Source of the DNA: Paraburkholderia tagetis
GTDB taxonomy: Bacteria; Pseudomonadota; Gammaproteobacteria; Burkholderiales; Burkholderiaceae
Assembly: GCF_022213065.1 (NCBI RefSeq)
Contig: NZ_JAKLJA010000009.1
Span: forward strand, 62,001-126,000
Direction: 5' to 3'
DNA length: 64,000 bases
A program made the translations under genes and the position numbers. The notes under the pieces are model-generated. The model was not told the DNA's origin. It searched no databases and saw only the letters and a program-made list of their open reading frames with translations. Of this stretch, positions 31,580 through 45,160 are shown piece after piece; the first letter of the stretch is position 1; the number at the start of each line of letters is the position of its first letter.

Positions 31580-31655
31580 AACATCGCTCCATCGCTGACC
31601 GGATCGCGCGATGCGTCCCCGAGCGTCCCGCGAGATAAAAATGGAAGGAGATTCG

Positions 31656-33548
31656 ATGGTTTCCCCGCATTCGCAGTTGATGAAGGTCACGCAGCGCGTG
31701 ATCGAGCGCAGCAAGCCAACGCGCGAGGCCTATCTCGCGCGCATCGCGGCGGCGCAGGACCGTTTCCCGGCGCGCGGCGCGCTTTCGTGCGCGAATCTCG
31801 CTCACGGCTTCGCCGGTCTCGAGGGGCGCGACAAGATTGCCATCAAGGCGATCCGCGAGCCGAACATCGGCATCGTCTCGTCCTATAACGAGATGCTTTC
31901 GGCTCACGCGCCGTATAAGGATTTCCCCGACATCATCAAGAAGGCGGCCCGCGACGTCGGCGGCGTCGCGCAGTTCGCCGGCGGCGTGCCCGCGATGTGC
32001 GACGGCGTCACGCAAGGCAATGCCGGCATGGAGCTGTCGCTGTTCTCGCGCGAAGTGATCGCGATGAGCACGGCGGTCGCGCTCACGCACAACATGTTCG
32101 ATGCGGCGCTGTGCCTGGGTGTGTGCGACAAGATCGTGCCGGGGCTGTTGATCGGCGCGCTGCAATTCGGCCATCTGCCCACGATTTTCGTGCCCGCCGG
32201 TCCGATGACGAGCGGCATCTCGAACGACGACAAGGCCAAGGTGCGCCAGAAGTTCGCGACCGGTCAGTGCGATCGCGAGGCGCTGCTCGAATCCGAGGCG
32301 GCTGCGTACCACGGCCACGGCACCTGCACGTTCTACGGCACGGCCAACAGCAACCAGATGCTGATGGAGGTCATGGGCCTGCACCTGCCGGGCTCGGCGT
32401 TCATCCATCCGCACACGCCGCTGCGCGACGAACTCACCGCCGCGGCTGCGCGCCGCGTGCTCGAGCTCACCGTGGAGCGTGGCAACTACACGCCGATCGG
32501 CCATGTGGTCGACGAGAAGGCCGTGATTAACGGCATCGTCGCGCTGATGGCGACGGGCGGCTCGACCAACCATACGCTGCACCTCGTGGCGATGGCGCGC
32601 GCGGCGGGCATCATCATCGACTGGAACGATTTCGACGAGCTTTCGGCTACGGTGCCGCTGCTCGCGCGCGTCTATCCGAACGGCAAGGCCGACGTGAACC
32701 ATTTCCACGCGGCGGGCGGCATTGCCTTCCTCGTGCGCGAGCTGCTCGATGGCGGTCTGCTTCACGAAGATGTGAAGACGGTGGCGGGCGAGGGCCTGCG
32801 TCACTACACCGAAGAGCCGAAGCTGCTCGACGGCAAGCTCACGTGGGTGCCGGCGGTCGAGAAGAGCGCCGATACGGCCGTGCTGCGCCCGCTTCCCGAG
32901 CCGTTCCAGCCGGACGGTGGCCTGCGTCTGATGCAAGGCCGTATTGGCCGCGGCGTCATCAAGATTTCGGCGGTGGCGCCTGATCATCGCCTGGTGCGCG
33001 CGCCGGCCGTGGTGTTCGATTCGCAGGAAGCCGTGCAGGAAGCGTTCGATCGCGGCGAGCTCGAGCGCGATTTCGTGGCCGTCGTGCGCTTCCAGGGCGC
33101 GCGCGCCAACGGCATGCCGGAGCTGCACCGTCTCACGCCGCTGCTCGGTGTGCTGCAGGACAAGGGCTTCCACGTGGCGCTCGTGACCGACGGGCGCATG
33201 TCGGGTGCGTCCGGCAAGGTGCCGGCCGTGATCCACGTCTCGCCGGAAACGCTGCTGCACGGGCCGATCGGCAAGGTGCGCGACGGCGACATCGTCGTGA
33301 TCGATGCGGTCGCCGGCGTGCTGGACATCGAAGTGGATGAGGCGGAGTGGAGCGCGCGTCCGGTCGCGCAGCCCGCGCATCAGGAAAGCAACGAAGTGGG
33401 CTTCGGCCGCGAGCTGTTCGGTGTTTTGCGCGCCGCAGCGGCGCCGGCGGAGCTGGGCGCGTCGGTGTTCGGTCCGCTCGTCGGCGAAGTGCCGGCCACG
33501 CCTGCCGCTGTGGGCGCCGCTGCGTCTGCCGCACAAACGACGAACTGA
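31656..33548 (+). CDS. edd: 6-phosphogluconate dehydratase
   Basis: First committed Entner-Doudoroff enzyme, converting 6-phosphogluconate to 2-keto-3-deoxy-6-phosphogluconate; 4Fe-4S dehydratase of the IlvD/Edd family, 630 aa. Signatures are [57 protein letters not shown], and [15 protein letters not shown]. The start at 31656 has AAGGAG 6 nt upstream; in-frame ATGs at 31611 and 31641 lack one. The C-terminal ~25 residues are Ala-rich. eda follows; the gap is a 13-bp repeat. Confidence 0.96.
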   Translation: MVSPHSQLMKVTQRVIERSKPTREAYLARIAAAQDRFPARGALSCANLAHGFAGLEGRDKIAIKAIREPNIGIVSSYNEMLSAHAPYKDFPDIIKKAARDVGGVAQFAGGVPAMCDGVTQGNAGMELSLFSREVIAMSTAVALTHNMFDAALCLGVCDKIVPGLLIGALQFGHLPTIFVPAGPMTSGISNDDKAKVRQKFATGQCDREALLESEAAAYHGHGTCTFYGTANSNQMLMEVMGLHLPGSAFIHPHTPLRDELTAAAARRVLELTVERGNYTPIGHVVDEKAVINGIVALMATGGSTNHTLHLVAMARAAGIIIDWNDFDELSATVPLLARVYPNGKADVNHFHAAGGIAFLVRELLDGGLLHEDVKTVAGEGLRHYTEEPKLLDGKLTWVPAVEKSADTAVLRPLPEPFQPDGGLRLMQGRIGRGVIKISAVAPDHRLVRAPAVVFDSQEAVQEAFDRGELERDFVAVVRFQGARANGMPELHRLTPLLGVLQDKGFHVALVTDGRMSGASGKVPAVIHVSPETLLHGPIGKVRDGDIVVIDAVAGVLDIEVDEAEWSARPVAQPAHQESNEVGFGRELFGVLRAAAAPAELGASVFGPLVGEVPATPAAVGAAASAAQTTN

Positions 33549-33608
33549 ACGACGCAATTGCGCGCCGTAACTGAGTGACGCAACTGAGTGACGCAACTGC
33601 GCGCCAAA
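33545..33608. repeat. 13-bp tandem repeat from the edd stop into the eda leader
   Basis: Units of 13 bp at 33545-33557, 33558-33570, 33571-33583 and 33584-33596, plus a partial unit. The third and fourth are identical (CTGAGTGACGCAA). The first unit contains the edd stop codon. Confidence 0.85.
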
Positions 33609-33635
33609 CTGAATTCATCATCAAGGAGCCTGATC

Positions 33636-34277
33636 ATGGCAACAAGCACGGTGGCCGACATTGTCCGCCTCGGCCCGGTGATCCCGGTGCTGGCATTCGA
33701 GACGTCCGAGCAGGGCGAGAACGTTTCGCGCGCGCTGCACGCGGGCGGAGTGAAGGTGCTGGAGATCACGCTGCGCACGGCGGCCGGCCTCGAGGCGATC
33801 GAGCGCGCCGCGCAGATCGCGCCGGACATCGTCGTCGGCGTGGGCACGATCACCAAGCCTGAGCACTGCGCACTCGCGAAGAAGGCTGGCGCGCAGTTCG
33901 GCGTTTCGCCGGGCCTCACGCGCGAGATTCATCAGGCGTCGCTCGATGCCGGCCTGCCGCTGCTGCCCGGTGTCATGACGCCGACGGACATCATCGTGGC
34001 GATGGAGCTCGGCTACGAGATCGTCAAGTTCTTCCCGGCGGTGCCGGCCGGCGGCCTCAACATGCTGCAGGCCTTTCATGGCCCGTTCCCGACGCTCAAG
34101 TTCTGCCCCACCGGCGGCATTACCGCCGAATCCGCGACCAACTTCCTCGCGCTGCCCAACGTGGTCTGCGTGGGCGGTTCGTGGCTCACGCCGAAGGCGG
34201 CGCTCGCCGCCCAGGACTGGGCCGAAGTGACGCGTCTCGCGCGTGCCGCGAGCGAACTGGCGCGCCCGGTGCGCTGA
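33636..34277 (+). CDS. eda: 2-keto-3-deoxy-6-phosphogluconate aldolase
   Basis: Cleaves KDPG to pyruvate and glyceraldehyde-3-phosphate, 213 aa, full length. LGPVIPVLAFE starts the TIM barrel, VLEITLRTAAGLEAI carries the catalytic Glu, GVGTITKPE is conserved, and GYEIVKFFPA holds the Schiff-base Lys. The start at 33636 follows AAGGAGCC. It is co-directional with edd, and gntT lies ~250 bp downstream. Confidence 0.97.
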   Translation: MATSTVADIVRLGPVIPVLAFETSEQGENVSRALHAGGVKVLEITLRTAAGLEAIERAAQIAPDIVVGVGTITKPEHCALAKKAGAQFGVSPGLTREIHQASLDAGLPLLPGVMTPTDIIVAMELGYEIVKFFPAVPAGGLNMLQAFHGPFPTLKFCPTGGITAESATNFLALPNVVCVGGSWLTPKAALAAQDWAEVTRLARAASELARPVR

Positions 34278-34526
34278 GGTCGTCTGAAGTCGCATGTTGT
34301 ACCGGTACTGCGGGCGTTCGCGCCCTGATTTTTCATGACACATCCACGAGCCGCGCAGGCTGTGCCCCTTGGGGCGCGTCGCCTGCGCGGCTCGTTTGTC
34401 TTTCGCTCGTTTTTCAGGCGCACGGCGCCGAAAATCGCTATAACGTCTACAAACCCGGCCCTCGATAGCCGGGCCCTTCCGCACGGCCGCGGAAGGACAA
34501 TGAACAACTAACTGGAGAAGAGCCTC

Positions 34527-35888
34527 ATGGGAGTGGCCCACGGCAGCACGCTGCTGATTTATGCGGTCGTCGCGATCGCTGCGCTGATCTTCATGATCAC
34601 GCGCTGGAAGGTCTATCCGTTCCTCGTCCTGATCATCGTTTCGCTGTTGCTCGGCCTTGCCGCCGGCATACCGATGGATCAGATCGTCAAATCGTTCGAA
34701 ACCGGCAACGGCAACACGCTCGGCCACATCGCCGTCGTGGTGGGCCTCGGCACCATGCTCGGCAAGATGATGGCGGAATCGGGCGGCGCCGAGCGCGTCG
34801 CCACGACGCTCATCCGCTGGTTCGGCGAGAAGAACATCCACTGGGCGATGATGTTCGTCGCGATCATCGTGGGCTTGCCGGTGTTCTTCGAGGTCGGCTT
34901 CGTGTTGCTGATTCCGATCGCGTTCAACGTCGCCAAGCGCACCGGCAAATCGCTGCTGCTCGTCGGCTTGCCGATGGTGGCGGGCCTGTCCGTCGTGCAC
35001 GGCCTGATTCCGCCGCACCCGGCCGCGCTGCTCGCGGTGCAGGCGTATCACGCCGACATCGGCAAGACCATCGCTTATGGCCTGATCGTCGGGATTCCGA
35101 CCGCGATCGTCGCGGGTCCGCTCTTTGCGCTGCTGATTCACCGCACGGTCAAGCTGCCCGAGAATAATCCGCTCGCGGCGCAGTTCATCGGCGACCTGAA
35201 GCTCAAGGACGATCATGAGCTGCCCAGCTTCGGCGTCACGCTTTTCACGATCCTGCTGCCCGTGATCCTGATGCTGGTCGGCAGTTGGGCGGACCTCGTG
35301 TTCACGCCGAAGTCGTTGCCGAGCAATCTGCTGCACTTCGTCGGCACTTCGGACGTCGCGCTGCTGATTGCCGTGCTGGTCAGCTTCTGGACCTTCGGCG
35401 CGCAACGTGGCTTCAATCGCGCGCAAATCCAGAAGTTCTGCGGTGACTGCCTTGCACCGATCGCGGGCATCACGCTGATCGTGGGCGCGGGCGGCGGCTT
35501 CGGCCGCGTGCTGATGGACGGCGGCATTTCGAAGGAGATTGTCTCCGTGGCGCAGTCGGCGCATCTTTCGCCGCTGCTGTTCGGCTGGTTCGTCGCGGCG
35601 CTGATCCGTCTCGCGACCGGCTCGGCCACGGTCGCCATGACCACGGCTTGCGGCATCGTCGCACCGGTTGCGGCCGCGAGCGGCGCGGCAGTGAGCCCCG
35701 AGTTGCTCGTGCTCGCGACGGGCTCGGGCTCGCTGATTTTTTCGCACGTCAACGACGGCGGCTTCTGGCTGATCAAGGAATACTTCGGCATGACCGTCGG
35801 CCAGACGTTCAAGACCTGGTCGCTCTGCGAGACCATTATTTCGCTGATGGGTCTCGGGCTGACGTTTGCTCTCGCGACTGTGGTGTAA
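34527..35888 (+). CDS. gntT: Gluconate:proton symporter (GntP family)
   Basis: Inner-membrane gluconate uptake protein, 453 aa, with about 12 hydrophobic segments. GntP-family blocks are GNGNTLGHIAVVVGLGTMLGKMMAESGGAERVATTLI, FFEVGFVLLIPIAFNVA, VHGLIPPHPAALLAV, and near the C terminus GSATVAMTTACGIVAPVAAASGAAVSPELLVLATGSGSLIFSHVNDGGFWLIKEYF. Start ATG with GGAGAAG upstream. gntK follows 13 bp downstream, which strongly supports gluconate as the substrate. The paralogue-level symbol (gntT versus gntP or gntU) is not certain. Confidence 0.9.
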   Translation: MGVAHGSTLLIYAVVAIAALIFMITRWKVYPFLVLIIVSLLLGLAAGIPMDQIVKSFETGNGNTLGHIAVVVGLGTMLGKMMAESGGAERVATTLIRWFGEKNIHWAMMFVAIIVGLPVFFEVGFVLLIPIAFNVAKRTGKSLLLVGLPMVAGLSVVHGLIPPHPAALLAVQAYHADIGKTIAYGLIVGIPTAIVAGPLFALLIHRTVKLPENNPLAAQFIGDLKLKDDHELPSFGVTLFTILLPVILMLVGSWADLVFTPKSLPSNLLHFVGTSDVALLIAVLVSFWTFGAQRGFNRAQIQKFCGDCLAPIAGITLIVGAGGGFGRVLMDGGISKEIVSVAQSAHLSPLLFGWFVAALIRLATGSATVAMTTACGIVAPVAAASGAAVSPELLVLATGSGSLIFSHVNDGGFWLIKEYFGMTVGQTFKTWSLCETIISLMGLGLTFALATVV

Positions 35889-35901
35889 AGAGGAGCGGTA
35901 A

Positions 35902-36405
35902 ATGATCCTGATCGCAATGGGTGTGTCGGGTGCGGGCAAGACGCGCATCGGCGAGTTGCTGGCTGAGCGCCTGCATTGCAGCTTCACCGACGGCGACGCT
36001 TTTCATAGCGAAGCCAACAAGAAGAAGATGCACGACGGCATCCCGCTCACCGACGATGACCGCTGGCCGTGGCTGCGCACGATCCGCGCGGCCATCGAGG
36101 AAAAGCTGCGTGCGCACGAGACGGCCGTGTTCACGTGCTCGTCGCTCAAGCGTTCGTATCGCGACATCCTGCGTGGCGGCGACCGCGACGTGTGCTTCGT
36201 GTACCTGAAGGGCAGCATCGAGGTGCTGCACGAGCGTCTGGCGTCGCGCACGGGCCACTTCTTCGATCCGTCGCTGCTGCAAAGCCAGCTCGACACGCTC
36301 GAAGCGCCGGGCGTGGACGAGGCGATCGAGGTGAGCATCGAGCACACACCCGAGCAGATCGTCGACGAGGTGATGAAGCAGCTGGAGACGCGTCGCGCGA
36401 GCTGA
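35902..36405 (+). CDS. gntK: Gluconokinase
   Basis: Phosphorylates gluconate to 6-phosphogluconate, the substrate of Edd; 167 aa, a P-loop kinase of the GntK family. Walker A MGVSGAGKTRIG, then FTDGDAFHSEANKKKMHDGIPLTDDDRWPWL (substrate loop) and CSSLKRSYRDILR are characteristic. AAGAGGAGCGG provides the ribosome binding site. It is the last gene of edd-eda-gntT-gntK and is followed by a strong terminator shared with purB. Confidence 0.96.
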   Translation: MILIAMGVSGAGKTRIGELLAERLHCSFTDGDAFHSEANKKKMHDGIPLTDDDRWPWLRTIRAAIEEKLRAHETAVFTCSSLKRSYRDILRGGDRDVCFVYLKGSIEVLHERLASRTGHFFDPSLLQSQLDTLEAPGVDEAIEVSIEHTPEQIVDEVMKQLETRRAS

Positions 36406-36416
36406 TCGCTCAATGC

Positions 36417-36443
36417 GGATGTGAAGGATGTGACGGATATGAA
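36417..36443. repeat. 9-bp tandem repeat after gntK stop
   Basis: GGATGTGAA, GGATGTGAC and GGATATGAA run head to tail, beginning 11 nt after the gntK stop. Confidence 0.75.
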
Positions 36444-36481
36444 AAAAGGCGCTTCGTTCATTGTGAACGAAGCGCCTTTTT
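36443..36481. terminator. Bidirectional terminator gntK/purB
   Basis: A perfect 18-bp stem including AAGGCGCTTCGTTCA, with a 3-nt loop, at 36443-36460 and 36464-36481. A tract on the left and T tract on the right. Confidence 0.95.
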
Positions 36482-36553
36482 GTTTGCTTTGGGTTTGTAA
36501 CGGCGTGCTGGCTGCGCCGATGCGGGCGAACCCGCCGGCGCGGCGCGCAGTGC

Positions 36554-40049
<3,496 letters not shown>

Positions 40050-40082
40050 AATGCGGACTTCTCATCCGCACTCTGGCTTCGC

Positions 40083-41033
40083 ATGGAACTCAAATGGCTC
40101 GAAGACTTCGTTTCGCTAGCGGAAACGCATAGTTTCAGCCGCTCGGCCGAGTTGCGGCATGTGACGCAGCCGGCGTTCTCGCGTCGCATTCAGGCGCTCG
40201 AAGCGTGGCTCGGCACCGAACTGATCGATCGTTCGGTCTACCCCACGCGGCTTACCTCGGCGGGCCAGGTGTTCTACGAGCAGGCGCTCGCGATGCTCTC
40301 GCAGTTTCACGAGGCGCGCACGCTGCTGCGCGGCCACACGGCCACGCCCGCCGCGACGATCGAATTCGCGGTGCCTCACACGCTCTCGCTCACGTATTTC
40401 CCGCGCTGGCTTCAACGCATCGAAGCGAAGCTCGGCCGAATCCACACGCGCCTGCGCGCGCTGAACGTGCACGATGCAGTGCTCTCGCTCGTGGAGGGCG
40501 GCTGCGATCTCGTGATGGGCTATCACCATCCGAGCCACCCGGTGACGCTCGATCCGGCGCGCTACGACACGCTCACGCTCGGCATCGAGCCGATCAGCCC
40601 GTACTCCGCGCCGCAGCGCGCGGGCCGCGCGCGCTACACGCTGCCCGGCACGGCCGATGCGCCCTCGCCGTATCTCTCCTACACGCCGAACGCCTACCTG
40701 GGCCGCATGACCGAGGTGATCGTCGCCAATGCGCCGACGCGGCTGTACCTGGACCGCGTCTACGAAACCGACATGGCCGAAGGCCTCAAGGCGATGGCGC
40801 TCGCGGGCCACGGCATCGCATTCCTGCCGCACAGCGCGGTGGAGGACTCCGTCGCGCAAGGCAATCTGATCCGGCTCGACCGCGGCACGCGCGGCGTGCC
40901 CGAGGGCCAGTTCACGCTCGACATGGAGATTCGTCTCTATCGCGACAAGCTCGCCTCGCAGGGCGACGACGCGCGCGAAGCGCTCGTGCGCGCGCTCTGG
41001 GACGTGGTGAGCGACGAGGTCGCGCGCGGCTAG
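40083..41033 (+). CDS. LysR-family transcriptional regulator (HypT/YjiE-like)
   Basis: A 316-aa LysR-type regulator. The N-terminal winged helix is MELKWLEDFVSLAETHSFSRSAELRHVTQPAFSRRIQALEAWLGTELIDRS; the remainder is a periplasmic-binding-protein-like effector domain. The start and HTH closely resemble the HypT (YjiE) subgroup of hypochlorite-responsive regulators, but the redox role cannot be confirmed without the full Met pattern. It lies 225 bp upstream of the glutamate dehydrogenase gene in the same direction, with a LysR-type inverted repeat between. Confidence 0.85.
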   Translation: MELKWLEDFVSLAETHSFSRSAELRHVTQPAFSRRIQALEAWLGTELIDRSVYPTRLTSAGQVFYEQALAMLSQFHEARTLLRGHTATPAATIEFAVPHTLSLTYFPRWLQRIEAKLGRIHTRLRALNVHDAVLSLVEGGCDLVMGYHHPSHPVTLDPARYDTLTLGIEPISPYSAPQRAGRARYTLPGTADAPSPYLSYTPNAYLGRMTEVIVANAPTRLYLDRVYETDMAEGLKAMALAGHGIAFLPHSAVEDSVAQGNLIRLDRGTRGVPEGQFTLDMEIRLYRDKLASQGDDAREALVRALWDVVSDEVARG

Positions 41034-41160
41034 CGCGACGCCAGCACGATGCGGCTGCGGATCGGTGAGTGATTGCGCGAAACTTACGGCGCTGTAACCC
41101 GATCGCCATCCCCCTCCACCATATAGTCGCCGGCGACAGCTTCTTTCGATTTTGGAAACG

Positions 41161-41179
41161 TTATGCGCGAAAAGCATAA
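41161..41179. promoter_or_regulatory. Inverted repeat upstream of gdhA
   Basis: TTATGC (41161-41166), 7-nt spacer, GCATAA (41174-41179). It contains the ATGC-N7-GCAT / T-N11-A geometry of LysR-type boxes and lies ~80 bp upstream of the gdhA start. Confidence 0.45.
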
Positions 41180-41257
41180 TGGGATGATCAAACGGCATTG
41201 GATTTCGTGTGGGTGTTTTCTGACAATGGCACCACTTCATCGATCGCTGGAGCGTTC

Positions 41258-42556
41258 ATGTCTTCCCAATCGCAGTCTGCAGTGTCTTCGGTTCCGTCCT
41301 ATCTTCATGCGGACGATCTCGGTCCGTGGGGCAACTATCTTCGTCAGGTCGACCGCGTGGCGCCGTATCTCGGCCCGCTCTCGCGCTGGCTCGAAACGCT
41401 CAAGCGTCCGAAGCGTATCCTGATCGTCGACTGCCCGATCGAGCTCGATAACGGCACCGTTGCGCACTTCGAAGGCTATCGCGTACAACACAACGTCTCG
41501 CGCGGTCCCGGCAAGGGCGGCGTGCGTTACCACCAGGACGTTACGCTCTCCGAAGTGATGGCGCTGTCCGCGTGGATGTCGGTGAAGAACGCTGCAGTGA
41601 ACGTGCCGTACGGCGGTGCGAAGGGTGGCATCCGCGTCGATCCGCGCACGCTGTCGCGTGGTGAGCTCGAGCGCGTGACGCGCCGCTACACCAGCGAGAT
41701 CGGCATCATCATCGGACCGAACACCGACATTCCCGCGCCGGACGTGAACACGAACGAGCAGATCATGGCGTGGATGATGGACACGTACTCGATGAACCAG
41801 GGCCAGACGGCCACGGGCGTCGTGACGGGCAAGCCCATCTCGCTCGGCGGCTCGCTCGGCCGTCGCGAGGCAACGGGCCGTGGCGTGTTCGTCGTGGGCT
41901 GCGAAGCGGCGCGCCGCAAGGGCCTGTCGATCGAAGGCGCACGCATCGCCGTGCAGGGCTTCGGCAACGTGGGCGGCATCGCCGCGCGCCTGTTCCAGGA
42001 AGCGGGCTCGAAGCTCGTGGCCGTGCAGGATCACACGGGCTCGCTTTACAAGTCGACGGGTATGGACGCAGCGGCGCTGCTCGAGCACGTCGCCAAGACG
42101 GGCGGCGTGGCGGGCTTCGGCGGCGCTGACATGCTCAGCAACGAAGAATTCTGGACTATCGAAACCGATATCCTGATTCCGGCCGCACTCGAAAACCAGA
42201 TCACCGAACACAACGCGGGCAAGATCCGCACGAAGATCATCGTGGAAGGCGCGAACGGCCCGACCACGACGGCTGCCGACGACATCCTGCACGACAAGGG
42301 CGTCCTCATTATTCCGGACGTGGTGGCGAACGCGGGTGGCGTGACCGTTTCGTACTTCGAGTGGGTGCAGGACTTCTCGAGCTTCTTCTGGACCGAGGGC
42401 GAGATCAACGAGCGTCTGGAGCGCGTGATGCGCGAAGCGTTCACGGCAGTCTGGCAAGTCGCGAGCGAGCAGGGCGTGTCGATGCGTACGGCAGCGTTTA
42501 TCGTTGCGTGCAAGCGCATTCTGATGGCGCGCGAAATGCGCGGCCTGTATCCCTGA
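41258..42556 (+). CDS. gdhA: Glu/Leu/Phe/Val-type glutamate dehydrogenase
   Basis: Interconverts glutamate and 2-oxoglutarate plus ammonia, 432 aa. Family blocks are [51 protein letters not shown] (substrate pocket with the catalytic Lys), [20 protein letters not shown], and the Rossmann motif [15 protein letters not shown]. The length and sequence resemble the GudB/NAD-linked catabolic type more than the ~450-aa E. coli GdhA. The start at 41258 ([20 protein letters not shown]) has GGAG upstream. Its neighbour gltIJKL imports glutamate/aspartate, so the two could form a glutamate-use locus. Confidence 0.94.
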   Translation: MSSQSQSAVSSVPSYLHADDLGPWGNYLRQVDRVAPYLGPLSRWLETLKRPKRILIVDCPIELDNGTVAHFEGYRVQHNVSRGPGKGGVRYHQDVTLSEVMALSAWMSVKNAAVNVPYGGAKGGIRVDPRTLSRGELERVTRRYTSEIGIIIGPNTDIPAPDVNTNEQIMAWMMDTYSMNQGQTATGVVTGKPISLGGSLGRREATGRGVFVVGCEAARRKGLSIEGARIAVQGFGNVGGIAARLFQEAGSKLVAVQDHTGSLYKSTGMDAAALLEHVAKTGGVAGFGGADMLSNEEFWTIETDILIPAALENQITEHNAGKIRTKIIVEGANGPTTTAADDILHDKGVLIIPDVVANAGGVTVSYFEWVQDFSSFFWTEGEINERLERVMREAFTAVWQVASEQGVSMRTAAFIVACKRILMAREMRGLYP

Positions 42557-42630
42557 TCGAAGCGCGATCGCGCTGAGCAAGGCCTCCGGCAGCGGTAAAA
42601 ATTACGCTTTAGATCGTTGCTGAAAGAAGG

Positions 42631-42660
42631 CGGGCGGCCCCCAAAAGGGGCCGCCCGTTT
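42631..42660 (+). terminator. Terminator after gdhA
   Basis: Stem CGGGCGGCCCC (42631-42641) with GGGGCCGCCCG (42647-42657), followed by TTTG. Confidence 0.8.
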
Positions 42661-42733
42661 GTGCATTTCCCGGTGGCCGTGCGCCCAGGCAACGCCAGGG
42701 TCCATCTTTATTCTTTCAATAAAATTACTTTGC

Positions 42734-42739
42734 TACACT
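42734..42739 (+). promoter_or_regulatory. Probable gltI promoter, extended -10
   Basis: TACACT preceded by TGC (extended -10 type), 29 bp upstream of the gltI start, in an A+T-rich stretch. The short distance implies a leader of ~23 nt. The -35 match is weak. Confidence 0.5.
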
Positions 42740-42768
42740 GGCGGCGATTCTTGCCAAGGAGATCAAGG

Positions 42769-43662
42769 ATGAAATTCAAAAAGGCGGCGCTCGTTCTCGC
42801 TACCCTCGGTTTCGTTGCTGCGAGTGCGCATGCGCAGGACTCGGGAACGCTGAAGAAAATCAAGGACACGGGCGTCATCGCGCTGGGTCACCGCGAATCG
42901 TCGATTCCGTTTTCGTACTACGACGACAAGCAGAATGTGGTTGGCTACTCGCAAGACTTCGCGATGAAGATCGTCGAAGCGGTTAAGCAGAAGCTCAACA
43001 TGCCTAACCTCAAGGTCAAGATGGTGCCCATCACGTCGCAGAACCGCATTCCGCTCGTGCAGAACGGCACGATCGACATCGAATGCGGCTCCACGACCAA
43101 CAACGCCGAACGTCAGCAGCAGGCTGCCTTCACGAACACGATTTTCGTGATCGGCACGCGCCTCATGACGAAAAAAGATTCGGGCATCAAGGACTTCGCC
43201 GACCTGAAGGGCAAGACCGTCGTGACGACGGCAGGCACGACGTCCGAGCGCCTGCTGCGCAAGATGAACCAGGACAAGAGCCTGGGCATGAACATCATCA
43301 GCGCGAAGGACCATGGCGAGTCGTTCATGACGCTTTCCACCGGCCGTGCGGTGGCGTTCATGATGGACGACGCGCTGCTCGCGGGCGAGCGCGCGAAGTC
43401 GAACCATCCGGGCGATTTCGTGATTGTCGGCACGCCGCAATCGCATGAGGCATACGGCTGCATGATGCGCAAGAACGACCCCGAGTTCAAGAAGGTCGCC
43501 GACGAGGCCATCGCGAAGGTCGAGACCTCGGGCCAGGCCGACGCAATCTACAAGAAGTGGTTCGAATCGCCGATTCCGCCGAAGGGGCTCAACCTGAACT
43601 TCCCGGAAAGCGAGGATATGAAGGTGCTCTTCAAGAGCCCGAACGACAAGGCAATCGACTGA
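42769..43662 (+). CDS. gltI: Glutamate/aspartate ABC transporter substrate-binding protein
   Basis: Periplasmic solute-binding protein, 297 aa, with signal peptide MKFKKAALVLATLGFVAASAHAQ. The SBP-family-3 domain shows GHRESSIPFSYYDDKQNVVGYSQDFAMKIVEAV, RIPLVQNGTIDIECGSTTNNAERQQQAAFTN and DLKGKTVVTTAGTTSERLLRKMN, closely matching GltI/DEBP-type glutamate/aspartate binders. The ATG at 42769 has AAGGAG upstream and starts the signal peptide. A terminator-like hairpin separates it from gltJ, probably setting a high binding-protein to permease ratio. Confidence 0.94.
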   Translation: MKFKKAALVLATLGFVAASAHAQDSGTLKKIKDTGVIALGHRESSIPFSYYDDKQNVVGYSQDFAMKIVEAVKQKLNMPNLKVKMVPITSQNRIPLVQNGTIDIECGSTTNNAERQQQAAFTNTIFVIGTRLMTKKDSGIKDFADLKGKTVVTTAGTTSERLLRKMNQDKSLGMNIISAKDHGESFMTLSTGRAVAFMMDDALLAGERAKSNHPGDFVIVGTPQSHEAYGCMMRKNDPEFKKVADEAIAKVETSGQADAIYKKWFESPIPPKGLNLNFPESEDMKVLFKSPNDKAID

Positions 43663-43693
43663 GCTTGGCGCAAGCCTGATCGGCGTATAAAAC

Positions 43694-43729
43694 AGAACGG
43701 AAGAAGCCGCGCTTCTTCCGTTCTTTTTG
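43694..43729 (+). terminator. Intercistronic attenuator/terminator gltI-gltJ
   Basis: Perfect 13-bp stem AGAACGGAAGAAG (43694-43706) with CTTCTTCCGTTCT (43712-43724) and a following TTTT. It is placed directly before the gltJ ribosome binding site. Confidence 0.85.
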
Positions 43730-43742
43730 TTGGAGGCTCTTC

Positions 43743-44483
43743 ATGTCCTACCACTGGAACTGGGGCATTTTGCTCAGCCCGGTCTCGACGGGCGAACCCA
43801 CCACCTATCTCGGCTGGCTGATCTCGGGCCTCTGGGTGACGGTCTCGGTGTCGCTGTGTGCTTGGGTGATCGCGCTCATCGTCGGCTCGTTCTTCGGCGT
43901 GCTGCGCACGCTGCCGAACAAATTCGCCGCCGGCGCGGGCACGGTCTATGTCGCGATCTTCCGCAACATCCCGCTCATCGCGCAGTTCTTCATCTGGTAC
44001 TTCGTGCTGCCGGAAATCCTGCCGCCCTCGCTTGGCAATGCGTTCAAGCAGTCGCCGCCGGGCGTGCAGTTCTTCACCGCGTCGGTCATCTGTCTCGGGC
44101 TCTTCACGGCGGCGCGCGTGTGCGAGCAGGTGCGCTCGGGCATCAACGCACTGCCGCGCGGCCAGCGCGCTGCTGGTTTTGCGATGGGCTTCACGCAGTG
44201 GCAGACGTATCGTTATGTACTGCTGCCGGTTGCCTACCGCATCATCGTGCCGCCGCTCACCTCCGAGTTTCTCAACATCTTCAAGAACTCGGCGGTCGCA
44301 TCGACCATCGGCCTGCTCGATCTTTCCGCGCAGGCGCGCCAGCTCGTCGACTACACCGCGCAAAGCTATGAGTCGTTCATCTCGGTCACGCTCGCCTACG
44401 TGCTGATCAATCTGGTCGTCATGGCGCTGATGCGTTGGGTCGAGGCGAAGTCCAGGCTGCCCGGCTATATCGGAGGCAAGTGA
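43743..44483 (+). CDS. gltJ: Glutamate/aspartate ABC transporter permease GltJ
   Basis: Inner-membrane permease of the HisM/GltJ type, 246 aa. Hydrophobic spans include [29 protein letters not shown]; the EAA-type loop is ...[48 protein letters not shown] precedes the ATG. Its stop codon overlaps the gltK start (TGATG), indicating translational coupling. Confidence 0.94.
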   Translation: MSYHWNWGILLSPVSTGEPTTYLGWLISGLWVTVSVSLCAWVIALIVGSFFGVLRTLPNKFAAGAGTVYVAIFRNIPLIAQFFIWYFVLPEILPPSLGNAFKQSPPGVQFFTASVICLGLFTAARVCEQVRSGINALPRGQRAAGFAMGFTQWQTYRYVLLPVAYRIIVPPLTSEFLNIFKNSAVASTIGLLDLSAQARQLVDYTAQSYESFISVTLAYVLINLVVMALMRWVEAKSRLPGYIGGK

Positions 44484-45160
44484 TGCATCATTTCGACTGG
44501 AGCGGTATTCCGGGCGCGCTGCCTACTCTTTGGACGGGCGCGATCGTCACGTTCAAGATCACGGTGTGCGCGATCATCGTGGGTATTCTGTGGGGGACGC
44601 TGATTGCGCTCATGCGCCTGTCGGGCGTGACGCTGCTCGGATGGTTCGCACGGGGCTATGTCACGGTGTTCCGCTCGATCCCGCTCGTGATGGTCCTGCT
44701 GTGGTTCTTCCTGATCGTGCCGCAGTTGCTGCAGAGCCTGCTCGACCTGTCGCCCGACATCGACATTCGCCTCGCTTCCGCCATGATCGCGTTTTCGCTG
44801 TTCGAGGCCGCGTATTATTCGGAGATCATTCGCGCGGGTATTCAGGCGGTGCCGCGCGGGCAGGTGAATGCGTCGTTCGCGCTTGGCATGCGCTACGGCC
44901 AGGCCATGCGCTATGTGGTGCTGCCGCAGGCGTTTCGCGCGATGGTGCCGCTTCTGCTCACGCAGGCCATCGTGCTCTTTCAGGACACCTCGCTCGTCTA
45001 CGTGATCAGTCTCGCCGACTTCTTCCGCACGTCCACCAATATCGGCGATCGTGACGGAACGATGGTCGAGATGGTACTGTTTGCGGGCGCATGCTATTTC
45101 GTGATCTGCGTGATCGCGTCGAGCCTTGTGAAAGGTCTTCAGAAAAAGGTCGCAAGATGA
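44483..45160 (+). CDS. gltK: Glutamate/aspartate ABC transporter permease GltK
   Basis: Second permease subunit, 225 aa. Start ATG at 44483 shares the A with the gltJ TGA (TGATG). Blocks are [43 protein letters not shown] and the EAA-loop [37 protein letters not shown] longer frame start at 44435 would overlap gltJ and is rejected. It overlaps gltL at ATGA. Confidence 0.94.
   Translation: MHHFDWSGIPGALPTLWTGAIVTFKITVCAIIVGILWGTLIALMRLSGVTLLGWFARGYVTVFRSIPLVMVLLWFFLIVPQLLQSLLDLSPDIDIRLASAMIAFSLFEAAYYSEIIRAGIQAVPRGQVNASFALGMRYGQAMRYVVLPQAFRAMVPLLLTQAIVLFQDTSLVYVISLADFFRTSTNIGDRDGTMVEMVLFAGACYFVICVIASSLVKGLQKKVAR

Noticed and set aside
34430..34460. Possible HexR box upstream of gntT (TATAACGTCTACAAACC)
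   Set aside because: It lacks the TGTA left half and symmetric spacing of the two good boxes near edd and hexR.
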